From NCBI RefSeq assembly GCF_019049245.1, contig NZ_JAGMUK010000030.1, positions 62,001-126,000 on the forward strand: 64,000 bases of DNA. Reading direction: 5' to 3'. A program made the translations under genes and the position numbers. Of this stretch, positions 44,126-53,413 are shown piece by piece (position 1 is the first letter of the stretch; the number at the start of each line of letters is the position of its first letter). The notes beneath the pieces are model-generated. The model had not been told where the DNA came from. It saw only the letters and a list, made by a program, of their open reading frames with translations, and did no database searches. The DNA comes from Streptomyces sp. AC555_RSS877. GTDB lineage: Bacteria > Actinomycetota > Actinomycetes > Streptomycetales > Streptomycetaceae.

Positions 44126-45502
44126 TCAGGAGAGCCGGCGGACCACGTAGGCCGAACCCCGGTCCGCCGGCTCCTCACCGACGTACTCCTGGCCCCGCAT
44201 CTCGCACCACGCCGGAATGTCCAGCCGTGCGGCCTCGTCGTCCGAGAGCACCCGGACGACGCCGCCCAGCGGCACCTCGCCGATGACCTTCGCCAGCTCG
44301 ATGACCGGGATCGGGCAGCGCTTGCCCAGGGAGTCGACGACCAGGACGTCGTCCCGCACGACCGCCTCGGCGACCGGCGCTCCCAGCTTCTCCCGTACCG
44401 CCGCCACCGCTCCCGGCAGCACGTCGAGGAACCGCTCGACGTCCTCCTCCGGCGTCCCGGGCGGCAGCGAGATCCGCACGTTTCCCTCACTCAGCACCCC
44501 CATCGCCCTCAGCACATGGCTGGGCGTCAGCGTGCTGCTCGTGCAGGAGGATCCGGACGAGACGGAGAAACCGGCACGATCCAGCTCGTGCAGCAGGGTC
44601 TCCCCGTCGACATAGAGACAGGAGAAGGTGACGACACCGGGCAGCCGCCGCTCCGGATCGCCGACCACCTCCACGTCCGGCACCAGCCGCGGCACCCGTG
44701 CCCGGATTCGCTCCGTCAGCTCCCGCAGCCGTAGCGCCTCCCGCGCCGCCTCGGCCCGCACCGCCCGCAGTGAGGCCGCCGCCGCCACGATCGCCGGAAT
44801 GTTCTCGAACCCGGCCGCCCGCCCCGACTCCCGCTCGTCCACGGGCCCTTGAGGGGCATACCGCACGCCCTTCCGCACCACGAGCACGCCGACCCCCGAA
44901 GGCCCGCCCCACTTGTGTGCGCTGGCCGTCAGCAGCGACCAGTCACCCTCGACCCGCTCCCACCCCAACGACTGCGCCGCGTCCACCAGCAACGGCACCC
45001 CGGCCGCCCGGCACACCTCGGCGACCTCCGCCACCGGCTGCCCGGTCCCCACCTCGTGGTTGGCCGACTGCAGACACGCCAGCGCGGTGTCGGGCCGCAG
45101 AGCCTTCTCGTACGACTCCACGGTCACCGCCCCCGACCGCAGCACGGGCACCTCGGTCACCGATCCGCCGCCCGCCTCGAACACCCCCGCCGAATGCAGT
45201 ACCGAAGAGTGTTCGACCGCCGACACGATCAGGTGGCGTCCCACGCGACGGCGCCCCGCCAGCGCCCCGGCGACCCCGGCATGCACCGCGCGCGTGCCGG
45301 AGGAGGTGAACACCAGCTCGTCCGGTCGGCACCCCACGGCCTCGGCCGTCGCCTCCCGCGCCGCGTCCAGCAGCATCCGGGCCCGCCGCCCCTCCCGGTA
45401 CAGGCGCGCGGGATCCGCCCACCCCTCGTCGAGAGACGCCTGCAGCGCCTGACGGGCGACGGGATGCAAAGGAGCGGCGGAAGCGGCATCGAAGTAGGAC
45501 AC
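44126..45502 (-). CDS. cysteine desulfurase fused to TusA/SirA sulfur carrier
   Basis: Residues 1-370 are an IscS/NifS-type PLP enzyme that takes sulfur from cysteine: SAVEHSSVLHS, ANHEVGTGQPV, the Schiff-base Lys197 in TASAHKWGGPSG, and a mobile-loop Cys320 in SSGSSCTSS. Residues about 384-458 are a TusA domain with the sulfur-accepting Cys396 in GKRCPIPVIEL. Donor and acceptor are thus in one chain. The sulfur could go to tRNA, molybdopterin or Fe-S assembly. The GTG at 45502 is the start. It is divergent from the cta operon and convergent with the PfkB gene. Confidence 0.92.
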   Translation of the reverse strand: MSYFDAASAAPLHPVARQALQASLDEGWADPARLYREGRRARMLLDAAREATAEAVGCRPDELVFTSSGTRAVHAGVAGALAGRRRVGRHLIVSAVEHSSVLHSAGVFEAGGGSVTEVPVLRSGAVTVESYEKALRPDTALACLQSANHEVGTGQPVAEVAEVCRAAGVPLLVDAAQSLGWERVEGDWSLLTASAHKWGGPSGVGVLVVRKGVRYAPQGPVDERESGRAAGFENIPAIVAAAASLRAVRAEAAREALRLRELTERIRARVPRLVPDVEVVGDPERRLPGVVTFSCLYVDGETLLHELDRAGFSVSSGSSCTSSTLTPSHVLRAMGVLSEGNVRISLPPGTPEEDVERFLDVLPGAVAAVREKLGAPVAEAVVRDDVLVVDSLGKRCPIPVIELAKVIGEVPLGGVVRVLSDDEAARLDIPAWCEMRGQEYVGEEPADRGSAYVVRRLS

Positions 45503-45524
45503 ACCCCAACGCTAAGCGCCCTGA

Positions 45525-45570
45525 AGGGGCACGGGGAACTGCGCGAGAAACCACGACGCACCCGCAGCCG
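45525..45570 (+). repeat. dispersed GC-rich intergenic repeat, copy 5
   Basis: The copy reads AGGGGCACGGGGAACTGCGC followed by GAGAAACCACGACGCACCCGCAGCCG. It shares CCACGACG downstream of the core with copy 2 and lies between the cysteine desulfurase fusion and ctaC. Confidence 0.72.
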
Positions 45571-45662
45571 CCAACTGACGGAACCTCCCGAGCTACTGGG
45601 CGCCCCGCACAACCCGCGGCGCGTTGCGCCCCCCTCCCCGCGCACCCCCAAATCGCGTCGGC

Positions 45663-45693
45663 TAGGGTTTGGTCCGCATAAACATCCAAACCC
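45663..45693 (+). promoter_or_regulatory. ctaC promoter -10 with flanking inverted repeat
   Basis: TAGGGT (45663-45668) is a good -10. It overlaps the left arm of GGGTTTGG-n13-CCAAACCC (45665-45672 and 45686-45693), a perfect 8-bp inverted repeat about 80 bases upstream of ctaC. It could be an operator covering the start site or a leader hairpin. No clear -35 is seen. Confidence 0.5.
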
Positions 45694-45773
45694 CTGCCCG
45701 ACGCAGGGCGGCGACCGACCAGCGAGAAGGCCGCAGCTCAACCGCGCGGGCGAGACTCTCGGGAAGGCGCTAC

Positions 45774-46733
45774 GTGAGTCCCAACGGCTCCGACCGCTCG
45801 CCGCGGCGCCCGATGCGGCGGAAGCTGCTGCAGGCAATGACCGCCGGCCTGGTCCTGGCGACCGCGACCGGTTGCACATACAAGGACTTCCCACGCCTTG
45901 GTATGCCCACCCCGACCACGGAAGAGGCTCCGCGGATCCTCTCCCTGTGGCAGGGCTCCTGGGCTGCCGCGCTCGCCGTCGGCGTGCTGGTGTGGGGCCT
46001 GATCCTCTGGAGTGCGTTCTTCCATCGGCGCACCCGCACCAAGGTCGAGGTCCCTCCGCAGACCCGGTACAACATGCCCATCGAGGCGCTGTACACGGTG
46101 GTCCCGCTCATCATCGTCTCGGTCCTCTTCTACTTCACGGCCCGCGACGAGTCGAAGCTCCTCAGCCTCAAGAAGCAGCCCGACGTCACGATCAACGTCG
46201 TCGGCTTCCAGTGGAGCTGGGGCTTCAACTACGTCGTGCCCGTCGAAGGTTCCACGGGTGACGCGAAGACCGACAAGAACCTGGACGCGATTCCGGACCG
46301 GTTCAAGGAGGACTTCCCCGCCAACGCCGGCGGTGTCTACGACGTCGGCACGCCCAAGACGCGGAACCCGCAGACCGGCAACCCCGGCCCGACCCTCTGG
46401 CTCCCCAAGGGCAAGACGGTCCGCTTCGTCCTCACCTCGCGTGATGTCATCCACTCCTTCTGGGTGGTGCCGTTCCTCATGAAGCAGGACGTCATCCCGG
46501 GCCACACCAACGCCTTCGAGGTGACCCCCAACAAGGAGGGCACCTTCCTGGGCAAGTGCGCCGAGCTGTGCGGCGTCGACCACTCCCGGATGCTGTTCAA
46601 CGTGAAGGTCGTCTCCCCCGAGCGCTACGAGCAGCACCTCAAGGACCTCGCCAAGAAGGGGCAGACCGGTTACATTCCCGCCGGCATCGCTCAGACGAGC
46701 CACGAGAAGAACCGGGAGACGAACAACCTGTGA
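45774..46733 (+). CDS. ctaC: cytochrome c oxidase subunit II
   Basis: The 319-residue lipoprotein-type subunit II carries the CuA center of the aa3 oxidase. A basic N terminus and signal run to a lipobox-like LATATGC (a slightly unusual -3 Ala). Two membrane spans follow, then the cupredoxin domain: [12 protein letters not shown], the CuA His in VIHSFWVV, and [12 protein letters not shown] with the two Cys, His and Met ligands. The GTG at 45774 (VSPNGSDRS) has GGGAAGG upstream. It overlaps ctaD by GTGA. Confidence 0.97.
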   Translation: MSPNGSDRSPRRPMRRKLLQAMTAGLVLATATGCTYKDFPRLGMPTPTTEEAPRILSLWQGSWAAALAVGVLVWGLILWSAFFHRRTRTKVEVPPQTRYNMPIEALYTVVPLIIVSVLFYFTARDESKLLSLKKQPDVTINVVGFQWSWGFNYVVPVEGSTGDAKTDKNLDAIPDRFKEDFPANAGGVYDVGTPKTRNPQTGNPGPTLWLPKGKTVRFVLTSRDVIHSFWVVPFLMKQDVIPGHTNAFEVTPNKEGTFLGKCAELCGVDHSRMLFNVKVVSPERYEQHLKDLAKKGQTGYIPAGIAQTSHEKNRETNNL

Positions 46734-48472
46734 GCATCCTCAACGAACCTCAGGGTGCCGCGGCAGCAGGCTCTCACTACGAGGACGAGCTGCCGGTCCG
46801 GCGCCAGCGCCGTGGCGAAGTCGTCATCAAGTGGCTCACCACCACTGACCACAAGACGATCGGCACGCTGTACCTGGTCACGTCGTTCGCGTTCTTCATG
46901 ATCGGCGGCGTGATGGCGCTGTTCATGCGCGCCGAGCTGGCCCGTCCGGGCCTGCAGATCATGTCGAACGAGCAGTTCAACCAGGCGTTCACGATGCACG
47001 GCACGATCATGCTGCTGATGTTCGCGACGCCACTGTTCGCCGGTTTCACGAACTGGATCATGCCGCTGCAGATCGGCGCGCCCGACGTGGCGTTCCCGCG
47101 GCTGAACATGTTCGCCTACTGGCTGTACCTGTTCGGCTCGACGATCGCGGTCGGCGGCTTCCTCACCCCGCAGGGCGCGGCCGACTTCGGCTGGTTCGCC
47201 TACACCCCCCTGTCCGACGCGATCCGCTCGCCGGGCATCGGCGCCGACATGTGGATCATGGGTCTGGCCTTCTCCGGCTTCGGCACCATCCTCGGCGCGG
47301 TCAACTTCATCACCACCATCATCTGCATGCGCGCCCCCGGCATGACGATGTTCCGCATGCCGATCTTCACCTGGAACGTGCTGCTGACCGCCGTCCTGGT
47401 CCTGCTCGCCTTCCCCGTCCTCGCGGCCGCGCTGTTCGCGCTGGAGGCGGATCGGAAGTTCGGCGCACACATCTTCGATCCGGCCAACGGCGGCGCGTTG
47501 CTGTGGCAACACCTCTTCTGGTTCTTCGGCCATCCAGAGGTGTACATCATCGCCTTGCCGTTCTTCGGGATCATCTCTGAAGTGATCCCGGTGTTCTCCC
47601 GCAAGCCGATGTTCGGCTACATGGGCCTGATCGCGGCGACCATCTCCATCGCGGGCCTGTCCGTGACGGTGTGGGCGCACCACATGTACGTCACCGGCGG
47701 TGTGCTGCTGCCGTTCTTCTCCTTCATGACGTTCCTCATCGCCGTGCCGACGGGTGTGAAGTTCTTCAACTGGATCGGAACGATGTGGAAGGGGTCCCTG
47801 AGTTTCGAGACCCCGATGCTGTGGGCGACCGGCTTCCTGATCACCTTCACCTTCGGTGGTCTGACCGGTGTCATCCTGGCCTCGCCGCCGATGGACTTCC
47901 ACGTCTCCGACTCGTACTTCGTGGTGGCGCACTTCCACTACGTCGTCTTCGGCACCGTCGTCTTCGCGATGTTCTCCGGCTTCCACTTCTGGTGGCCGAA
48001 GTTCACCGGCAAGATGCTCGACGAGCGCCTCGGCAAGATCACGTTCTGGACGCTGTTCATCGGCTTCCACGGAACCTTCCTGGTCCAGCACTGGCTGGGT
48101 GCCGAGGGCATGCCCCGTCGTTACGCGGACTACCTCGCGGCCGACGGTTTCACCGCCCTGAACACGATCTCGACGATCAGCTCCTTCCTGCTCGGCCTGT
48201 CGATCCTGCCGTTCCTCTACAACGTGTGGAAGACGGCCAAGTACGGCAAGCCGGTCGGCGTCGACGACCCGTGGGGCTACGGCCGCTCGCTGGAGTGGGC
48301 GACCTCGTGCCCGCCCCCGCGGCACAACTTCCTCACCCTGCCGCGGATCCGCAGCGAATCCCCGGCGTTCGACCTGCACCACCCCGAGGTCGCCGCTCTC
48401 GACCAGCTCGAGAACGCGCCTCACGGTGACAAGGCTCTGGCCGGCAACGGCGGCAAGGAGGCCGGCAAGTGA
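46730..48472 (+). CDS. ctaD: cytochrome c oxidase subunit I
   Basis: The 580-residue catalytic subunit has about twelve membrane helices. Ligands are visible: heme a His in TMHGTIM, CuB with the cross-linked Tyr in HPEVYI, the CuB His pair in WAHHMY, and heme a3/a His residues in HFHYVV. It reduces oxygen to water and pumps protons using electrons from the bc1 complex. The GTG at 46730 overlaps the ctaC stop and the 3' end overlaps ctaF by four bases, so ctaC, ctaD and ctaF are translationally coupled. Confidence 0.98.
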   Translation: MSILNEPQGAAAAGSHYEDELPVRRQRRGEVVIKWLTTTDHKTIGTLYLVTSFAFFMIGGVMALFMRAELARPGLQIMSNEQFNQAFTMHGTIMLLMFATPLFAGFTNWIMPLQIGAPDVAFPRLNMFAYWLYLFGSTIAVGGFLTPQGAADFGWFAYTPLSDAIRSPGIGADMWIMGLAFSGFGTILGAVNFITTIICMRAPGMTMFRMPIFTWNVLLTAVLVLLAFPVLAAALFALEADRKFGAHIFDPANGGALLWQHLFWFFGHPEVYIIALPFFGIISEVIPVFSRKPMFGYMGLIAATISIAGLSVTVWAHHMYVTGGVLLPFFSFMTFLIAVPTGVKFFNWIGTMWKGSLSFETPMLWATGFLITFTFGGLTGVILASPPMDFHVSDSYFVVAHFHYVVFGTVVFAMFSGFHFWWPKFTGKMLDERLGKITFWTLFIGFHGTFLVQHWLGAEGMPRRYADYLAADGFTALNTISTISSFLLGLSILPFLYNVWKTAKYGKPVGVDDPWGYGRSLEWATSCPPPRHNFLTLPRIRSESPAFDLHHPEVAALDQLENAPHGDKALAGNGGKEAGK

Positions 48473-48867
48473 AGATCCAGGGCAGGATGTTCATCTGGCT
48501 GAGCGTCTTCATCCTCGCCATGGCGATCGTCTATGGCGTGTGGTCGAAGGAGCCGGCCGGCACCACGGCCCTCTTCCTGGCCTTCGGTCTGTCCATCATG
48601 ATCGGCTTCTACCTGGGCTTCACGGCCCGGCGGGTCGACGCGGGCGCGCAGGACAACAAGGAAGCGGACGTCGCGGACGACGCCGGCGAGGTCGGGTTCT
48701 TCAGCCCGCACAGCTGGCAGCCGCTCTCCCTCGCGGTCGGAGGCGCCCTCGCCTTCCTGTCGGTCGCGATCGGCTGGTGGCTGCTGTACTTCTCGGCGCC
48801 GCTGATCATGATCGGTCTGTGGGGCTGGGTCTTCGAGTACTACCGCGGTGAGAACCGCACCCAGTAG
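48469..48867 (+). CDS. ctaF: cytochrome c oxidase subunit IV (actinobacterial)
   Basis: The 132-residue protein has four hydrophobic segments (about residues 7-24, 31-50, 88-104 and 107-124) and the motif [23 protein letters not shown] typical of actinobacterial CtaF. It is a small structural subunit of the aa3 oxidase. It starts with a GTG overlapping the ctaD stop. A terminator with a U-run follows. Confidence 0.93.
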   Translation: MKIQGRMFIWLSVFILAMAIVYGVWSKEPAGTTALFLAFGLSIMIGFYLGFTARRVDAGAQDNKEADVADDAGEVGFFSPHSWQPLSLAVGGALAFLSVAIGWWLLYFSAPLIMIGLWGWVFEYYRGENRTQ

Positions 48868-48882
48868 CACGAGCTGAGCTCC

Positions 48883-48928
48883 CAGGAGCCCGGACACTCC
48901 GTCAGGAGCGTCCGGGCTCCTGCTTTTG
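48883..48928 (+). terminator. intrinsic terminator of the cta operon
   Basis: A 13-bp stem (48883-48895 with 48910-48922) is followed by CTTTTGC, giving a short U-run. Confidence 0.88.
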
Positions 48929-48997
48929 CCGCAATGCGTGTCACTCGTACGAGTCACCCGGCGCGCCGCCCTTGACGGATCTCCCTAGCGTGAAGTC

Positions 48998-50260
48998 ATG
49001 AGCCACGTACCCCGCACCCGTACCGTCGTCGGCTGCACCCTGCTGGTGATCGCCCTCGGCGCGGGCGTCACCGCCTGCGGCAGCGACGACAACCCGTTGT
49101 CCGCCACGCCGTACGACGCGGCGGACCTGATCTCCTTCAAGGGCCTCACCGCCAACGGCAAGAAGGTCGACCCGGACAAACCCCTGGAAGTCACCGCCGA
49201 GGACGACGACGGCCGTATCACCGACGTCACGGCCATAGACGCGGCGGGGCGGTACCTGGCCGGCGAACTCTCCGCCGACGGCGGACGCTGGCACAGCACC
49301 ACCCCGCTGGCCGCCAACGCCCACTACACGGTCCGGGTGAGCACCGAGGACGAGGACGGGGCGCCCGGCCGCCGCGTCCTCAGCTTCGACACCGGCAAGC
49401 CCCACGGCAAGAAGCGCCTGAAGGTGACCTTCGGGCCCAAGGCGGGCACGTACGGCGTCGGCCAGCCCATCACCGCCGAACTGAGCATGCCCGTCAAGGA
49501 CAAGGCCCAGCGGGCCGTCATCGAGAGCGCCCTCAGGGTCGACTCGATGCCCGCCGCGTCCGGGGCCTGGCACTGGGTGGACGACAAGGAGCTCCACTAC
49601 CGCCCCCAGGAGTACTGGCCCGCCCACGCCACCATCCAGGTCCGCAGCAACCTGGACGGCATCAAGATCAGCGACCGGCTGTGGGGCGGCAAGGTCAAGC
49701 CGCTGAAGATCAGTACGGGCGACCGCGTCATCGCGGTGACCGACGCCTCCTCGCACTCGATGGCGGTCCACAAGAACGGCGAGGTCATCAAGCAGATCCC
49801 GGTCACCACCGGCAAGCCCGGCTTCGAGACCCGCAACGGAGTCAAGGTCGTCCTGGGCAAGGAGTACTTCGTACGCATGCGCGGCACCAGCATCGGCATC
49901 GCCGAGGGCTCCGCGGAGTCGTACGACCTCCCGGTCTACTACGCGACCCGCGTCACCTGGAGCGGCGAGTACGTGCACGCCGCCCCCTGGTCCGTCGGCT
50001 CCCAGGGCTCTGCCAACGTCAGCCACGGCTGCACCGGCATGAGCACCGACAACGCGGCCTGGTTCTTCAAGACCGTCCGCGAGGGCGACGTCGTCGAGGT
50101 CGTCAACTCACTCGGCCACACGATGGAGAGCTTCGGCAACGGCTTCGGCGACTGGAACCTCGGCTGGGACAAGTGGCGCATGGGCAGCGCCCTCGCCGCG
50201 GGCACGCCGAACGCCCCCCTTCCGGAGGAGCGGGCGCGACTGCGTCCCCAGTCGGTCTGA
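48998..50260 (+). CDS. L,D-transpeptidase lipoprotein (YkuD)
   Basis: The 420-residue protein has a signal peptide with a lipobox, GVTACGSD (Cys27), so it is anchored outside the membrane. Two Ig-like domains follow (about residues 45-230), then the YkuD catalytic domain with HAAPWSVGSQGSANVSHGCTGMS, containing the catalytic Cys in SHGC. It forms 3-3 cross-links in peptidoglycan. The architecture matches mycobacterial LdtMt2. The ATG at 48998 is used. It sits between ctaF and ctaE but is independent of respiration as far as can be seen. Confidence 0.95.
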   Translation: MSHVPRTRTVVGCTLLVIALGAGVTACGSDDNPLSATPYDAADLISFKGLTANGKKVDPDKPLEVTAEDDDGRITDVTAIDAAGRYLAGELSADGGRWHSTTPLAANAHYTVRVSTEDEDGAPGRRVLSFDTGKPHGKKRLKVTFGPKAGTYGVGQPITAELSMPVKDKAQRAVIESALRVDSMPAASGAWHWVDDKELHYRPQEYWPAHATIQVRSNLDGIKISDRLWGGKVKPLKISTGDRVIAVTDASSHSMAVHKNGEVIKQIPVTTGKPGFETRNGVKVVLGKEYFVRMRGTSIGIAEGSAESYDLPVYYATRVTWSGEYVHAAPWSVGSQGSANVSHGCTGMSTDNAAWFFKTVREGDVVEVVNSLGHTMESFGNGFGDWNLGWDKWRMGSALAAGTPNAPLPEERARLRPQSV

Positions 50261-50269
50261 GCAGCCCTG

Positions 50270-50671
50270 TCAGGCGCTCAGGGCGCTCTGCCGCCGCAAC
50301 AGCGAGGCAAGCGCCGCCGCGAACTCCACCGGGTCCACCGGCAGCGTCACAGCCGCCTCCGCACGGCTCCACGTGGCGAGCCACGCGTCCTGCGGCCGGC
50401 CGATCAGCAGCAGCACCGGCGGGCAGTTGAAGATCTCGTCCTTGATCTGACGGCACAGACCCATGCCACCCATGGGCGCGGCCTCACCGTCCAGGACGCA
50501 GACGTCGATGCCGCCCCTGTCCAGTTCCTTGATCACGGCCGCCGGGGTCGCGCACTCGATGAACTCCACCACCGGGACATCGGGAGCGGGCCTGCGCCCG
50601 GTGGCCAACCGCACCTGCTCGCGGGTGTTGGAGTCGTCGCTGTAGACCAGCACCGTGGCAGTCGGCTGCAT
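50270..50671 (-). CDS. receiver-domain protein (single-domain response regulator)
   Basis: The 133-residue protein is a stand-alone receiver-like domain: VLVYSDDSN gives the acidic pair, DVCVLDGEAAPMGG contains the phospho-acceptor Asp at about position 61, and AVTLPVDPVEF replaces the usual KPxx end, so the conserved Lys is missing. The fold is likely but signalling by phosphorylation is uncertain. The ATG at 50671 follows GGAGGAAGC. It is convergent with the L,D-transpeptidase gene and divergent from ctaE. No partner kinase is adjacent. Confidence 0.85.
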   Translation of the reverse strand: MQPTATVLVYSDDSNTREQVRLATGRRPAPDVPVVEFIECATPAAVIKELDRGGIDVCVLDGEAAPMGGMGLCRQIKDEIFNCPPVLLLIGRPQDAWLATWSRAEAAVTLPVDPVEFAAALASLLRRQSALSA

Positions 50672-50840
50672 GCTTCCTCCGGGACGTCAGCGTCGTACGG
50701 ACAGGACCGATGCGGCGGATGCTACTCCCTTGACCACCTCGTCAACACCTGTAGGAACACCGCTGTCCTGGGCCATACGGGCAGTCCACGCGCTACGAAC
50801 ACTCCGAACGGCACCCCCGGGAGTGAGGGCGGGATAAGCG

Positions 50841-50857
50841 ACCGACATAATGTCGGT
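50841..50857. promoter_or_regulatory. 17-bp palindrome over the ctaE start, with -10 element
   Basis: ACCGACATAATGTCGGT is a perfect dyad around a central A. It covers the ATG at 50850 and contains CATAAT, a strong -10 (50846-50851). Transcription from it would start near 50858, immediately before the GTG at 50859. Confidence 0.5.
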
Positions 50858-51470
50858 CGTGGCGACAGCAACGACAGTAGAAACCGGGCACGCGCACCCG
50901 TCGGTCAACCGGCCGAACCTCACCAGCGTCGGAACCATCATCTGGCTGAGTTCCGAGCTGATGTTCTTCGCGGCCCTCTTCGCGATGTACTTCACCCTGC
51001 GATCGGTGACGGGTCCTGATCACTGGAAGGAGATGGCGCACAGTCTGAACTTCCCGTTCTCTGCGACCAACACCACGATCCTGGTGCTCTCCTCCCTCAC
51101 CTGTCAGCTCGGCGTGTTCGCCGCCGAGCGCGGTGATGTGAAGAAGCTCCGGATGTGGTTCATCGTCACCTTCATCATGGGTGCGATCTTCATCGGCGGT
51201 CAGGTGTACGAGTACACCGAGCTGGTCAAGAAGGACGGGCTCTCGCTCTCCTCGGACCCGTACGGCTCGGTGTTCTACCTGACCACCGGCTTCCACGGCA
51301 TGCACGTGACGGGCGGCCTCATCGCCTTCCTGTTCGTCCTCGGCCGCACCTACGCGGCGAAGAGGTTCACGCACGAGCAGGCGACCGCGGCCATTGTCGT
51401 GTCCTACTACTGGCACTTCGTCGATGTCGTCTGGATCGGCCTCTTCGCCACGATCTACATGATCAAGTAG
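50850..51470 (+). CDS. ctaE: cytochrome c oxidase subunit III
   Basis: The 206-residue subunit has five membrane helices and the family signatures [30 protein letters not shown] and [19 protein letters not shown]. It stabilises the aa3 oxidase. The start is ambiguous: the ATG at 50850 lies inside a palindrome that also holds a -10 hexamer, and the GTG at 50859 (203 residues) would fit a leaderless transcript. No ribosome binding site suits either. It heads the ctaE-qcrCAB cluster, with 63 bases to qcrC. Confidence 0.95.
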   Translation: MSVVATATTVETGHAHPSVNRPNLTSVGTIIWLSSELMFFAALFAMYFTLRSVTGPDHWKEMAHSLNFPFSATNTTILVLSSLTCQLGVFAAERGDVKKLRMWFIVTFIMGAIFIGGQVYEYTELVKKDGLSLSSDPYGSVFYLTTGFHGMHVTGGLIAFLFVLGRTYAAKRFTHEQATAAIVVSYYWHFVDVVWIGLFATIYMIK

Positions 51471-51533
51471 TCGGGCCCGCTCCCGCACATTCCAGAAGCA
51501 TCGACGCAGAAGATCCTGACACCGGAGTAATCC

Positions 51534-52343
51534 GTGAAAAAGCTCTCCGCACGACGACGCCATCCCTTGGCGGCGGTCGTCGTCCTACTCCTCGCGCTGG
51601 CATGCACCGGGGGGCTGTACGTCCTGCTCGCACCCACGAGCGAGGCGAAGGCAGACACAACCGCCCAGTCCCTGGCCATCGACGAGGGCAAGAAGCTCTA
51701 CGCCGTCGGCTGCGCCAGCTGCCACGGCACCGGTGGTCAGGGCACCACTGACGGTCCGAGCCTCGTGGGCGTGGGCGCCGCGGCCGTCGACTTCCAGGTC
51801 GGCACCGGCCGTATGCCGGCCCAGCAGCCGGGCGCGCAGGTCCCGAAGAAGAGGAACATCTACTCGCAGGCCGAGATCGACCAGCTTGCGGCGTTCATCT
51901 CCTCGCTGGGTGCCGGTCCGAACGTCCCGACCGAGGCGCAGTACAACCCCGAGGGCGCCGACATCGCCAAGGGCGGCGAACTGTTCCGCACCAACTGCGC
52001 GCAGTGCCACAACTTCACCGGCAAGGGCGGCGCGCTGACGCACGGCAAGTTCGCACCCGACCTCGAGGGCGTCTCCCCGAAGCACATCTACGAGGCCATG
52101 CAGACCGGCCCGCAGAACATGCCCTCCTTCCCCGACACCACGCTGTCGGAGCAGAACAAGCAGGACATCATCGCGTACCTCGACGCGGTCAACGGTGACG
52201 ACACCGAGAGCCCCGGCGGCCTTGAGCTGGGCGGACTCGGTCCGGTCAGCGAGGGCCTGTTCGCCTGGATCTTCGGACTCGGCGGGCTGATCGCGGTCGC
52301 CGTCTGGGTCGCCGCTCGGACCGCAAAGGCCAAGAAGTCATGA
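51534..52343 (+). CDS. qcrC: cytochrome bc1 complex diheme cytochrome c subunit
   Basis: The 269-residue protein carries two covalent hemes through CASCH (60-64) and CAQCH (about 155-159), the diheme form typical of actinobacteria, in which the bc1 complex passes electrons directly to the oxidase without a soluble cytochrome c. An N-terminal signal (residues 10-32) and a C-terminal anchor (FAWIFGLGGLIAVAVWVAA) hold it at the membrane. The start is the GTG at 51534. It overlaps qcrA by ATGA. Confidence 0.97.
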   Translation: MKKLSARRRHPLAAVVVLLLALACTGGLYVLLAPTSEAKADTTAQSLAIDEGKKLYAVGCASCHGTGGQGTTDGPSLVGVGAAAVDFQVGTGRMPAQQPGAQVPKKRNIYSQAEIDQLAAFISSLGAGPNVPTEAQYNPEGADIAKGGELFRTNCAQCHNFTGKGGALTHGKFAPDLEGVSPKHIYEAMQTGPQNMPSFPDTTLSEQNKQDIIAYLDAVNGDDTESPGGLELGGLGPVSEGLFAWIFGLGGLIAVAVWVAARTAKAKKS

Positions 52344-53413
52344 GTAGCCAAGACATTCCCGAAGAGAACCTGCCGGCTGAGCAGTCCGCAGGACACAAAG
52401 ACCATGGGCACGGCGCGGTAGGCGTCGCGGACGAGAAGAACCCGTTCGCCGACCCCGGACTGCCGCCCCACGAGCACCGCATCCAGGACATCGACGAGCG
52501 GGCCGCCAAGCGGTCCGAGCGCACGGTCGCCATGATGTTCGTGCTGTCGATGCTGGCCACCGTCGGCTTCATCGTCTCGTACGTGACGATCCCGCACGAC
52601 AAGTCGATCTACGTCTTCACGATCGGGCACATCAACGCGCTGAACTTCGCGCTGGGCCTGACCCTGGGCGCGGCGCTGTTCCTGATCGGCGCGGGTGCGG
52701 TCCACTGGGCCCGCACGCTGATGTCCGACGAGGAGATCGCCGACGAGCGCCACCCGATCGAGGCGGCGCCCGAAGTCAAGGCCAAGGTCATGGCCGACTT
52801 CAAGCAGGGCGCCAAGGAGTCCGCGCTCGGCCGTCGCAAGCTGATCCGCAACACGATGTTCGGCGCGCTGGCCCTGTTCCCGCTCTCCGGCGTGATGCTG
52901 CTGCGCGACCTCGGTCCGCTGCCCGGCACCAAGCTGCGCCACACCCTGTGGTCCAAGGGCAAGCTGCTCGTCAACATGAACACCAACGAGCCGCTGCGTC
53001 CCTCGGACGTCGCGGTGGGTTCGCTGACGTTCGCCAAGCCCGAGGGCCTGGAGGAGCACGACCACGAGTTCCAGACCGAGATCGCCAAGGCCGCCCTGAT
53101 GATCGTCCGGATCCAGCCGGACAACATCAAGGACAAGCGCGAACTCGAGTGGTCGCACGAGGGCATCGTGGCGTACTCGAAGATCTGCACCCACGTCGGT
53201 TGCCCGATCTCCCTGTACGAGCAGCAGACGCACCACGTGCTGTGCCCCTGCCACCAGTCCACCTTCGACCTCTCCGACGGTGCCCGGGTGATCTTCGGCC
53301 CCGCCGGTCACGCCCTGCCGCAGCTGCGGATCGGCGTGAACGACGAGGGCTACCTCGAGGCGCTCGGCGACTTCGATGAGCCCGTCGGTCCTGCTTTCTG
53401 GGAGCGCGGATGA
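52340..53413 (+). CDS. qcrA: Rieske iron-sulfur subunit of the bc1 complex
   Basis: The 357-residue protein has three membrane segments, an actinobacterial feature. The third is preceded by a twin-arginine motif (GRRKLIRNTMFGALALFP), in agreement with the established dual Sec/Tat insertion of S. coelicolor QcrA. The [2Fe-2S] ligands lie in CTHVGC and CPCHQS, with the GPA loop following. The N terminus is His/Gln-rich and cytoplasmic. Both ends overlap neighbours by ATGA, so qcrC, qcrA and qcrB are translated as a coupled unit. Confidence 0.97.
   Translation: MSSQDIPEENLPAEQSAGHKDHGHGAVGVADEKNPFADPGLPPHEHRIQDIDERAAKRSERTVAMMFVLSMLATVGFIVSYVTIPHDKSIYVFTIGHINALNFALGLTLGAALFLIGAGAVHWARTLMSDEEIADERHPIEAAPEVKAKVMADFKQGAKESALGRRKLIRNTMFGALALFPLSGVMLLRDLGPLPGTKLRHTLWSKGKLLVNMNTNEPLRPSDVAVGSLTFAKPEGLEEHDHEFQTEIAKAALMIVRIQPDNIKDKRELEWSHEGIVAYSKICTHVGCPISLYEQQTHHVLCPCHQSTFDLSDGARVIFGPAGHALPQLRIGVNDEGYLEALGDFDEPVGPAFWERG

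Noticed and set aside
45669..45773. Longer N terminus of CtaC
   Set aside because: The GTG at 45774 has a strong ribosome binding site and gives a normal signal; the upstream part overlaps the promoter.
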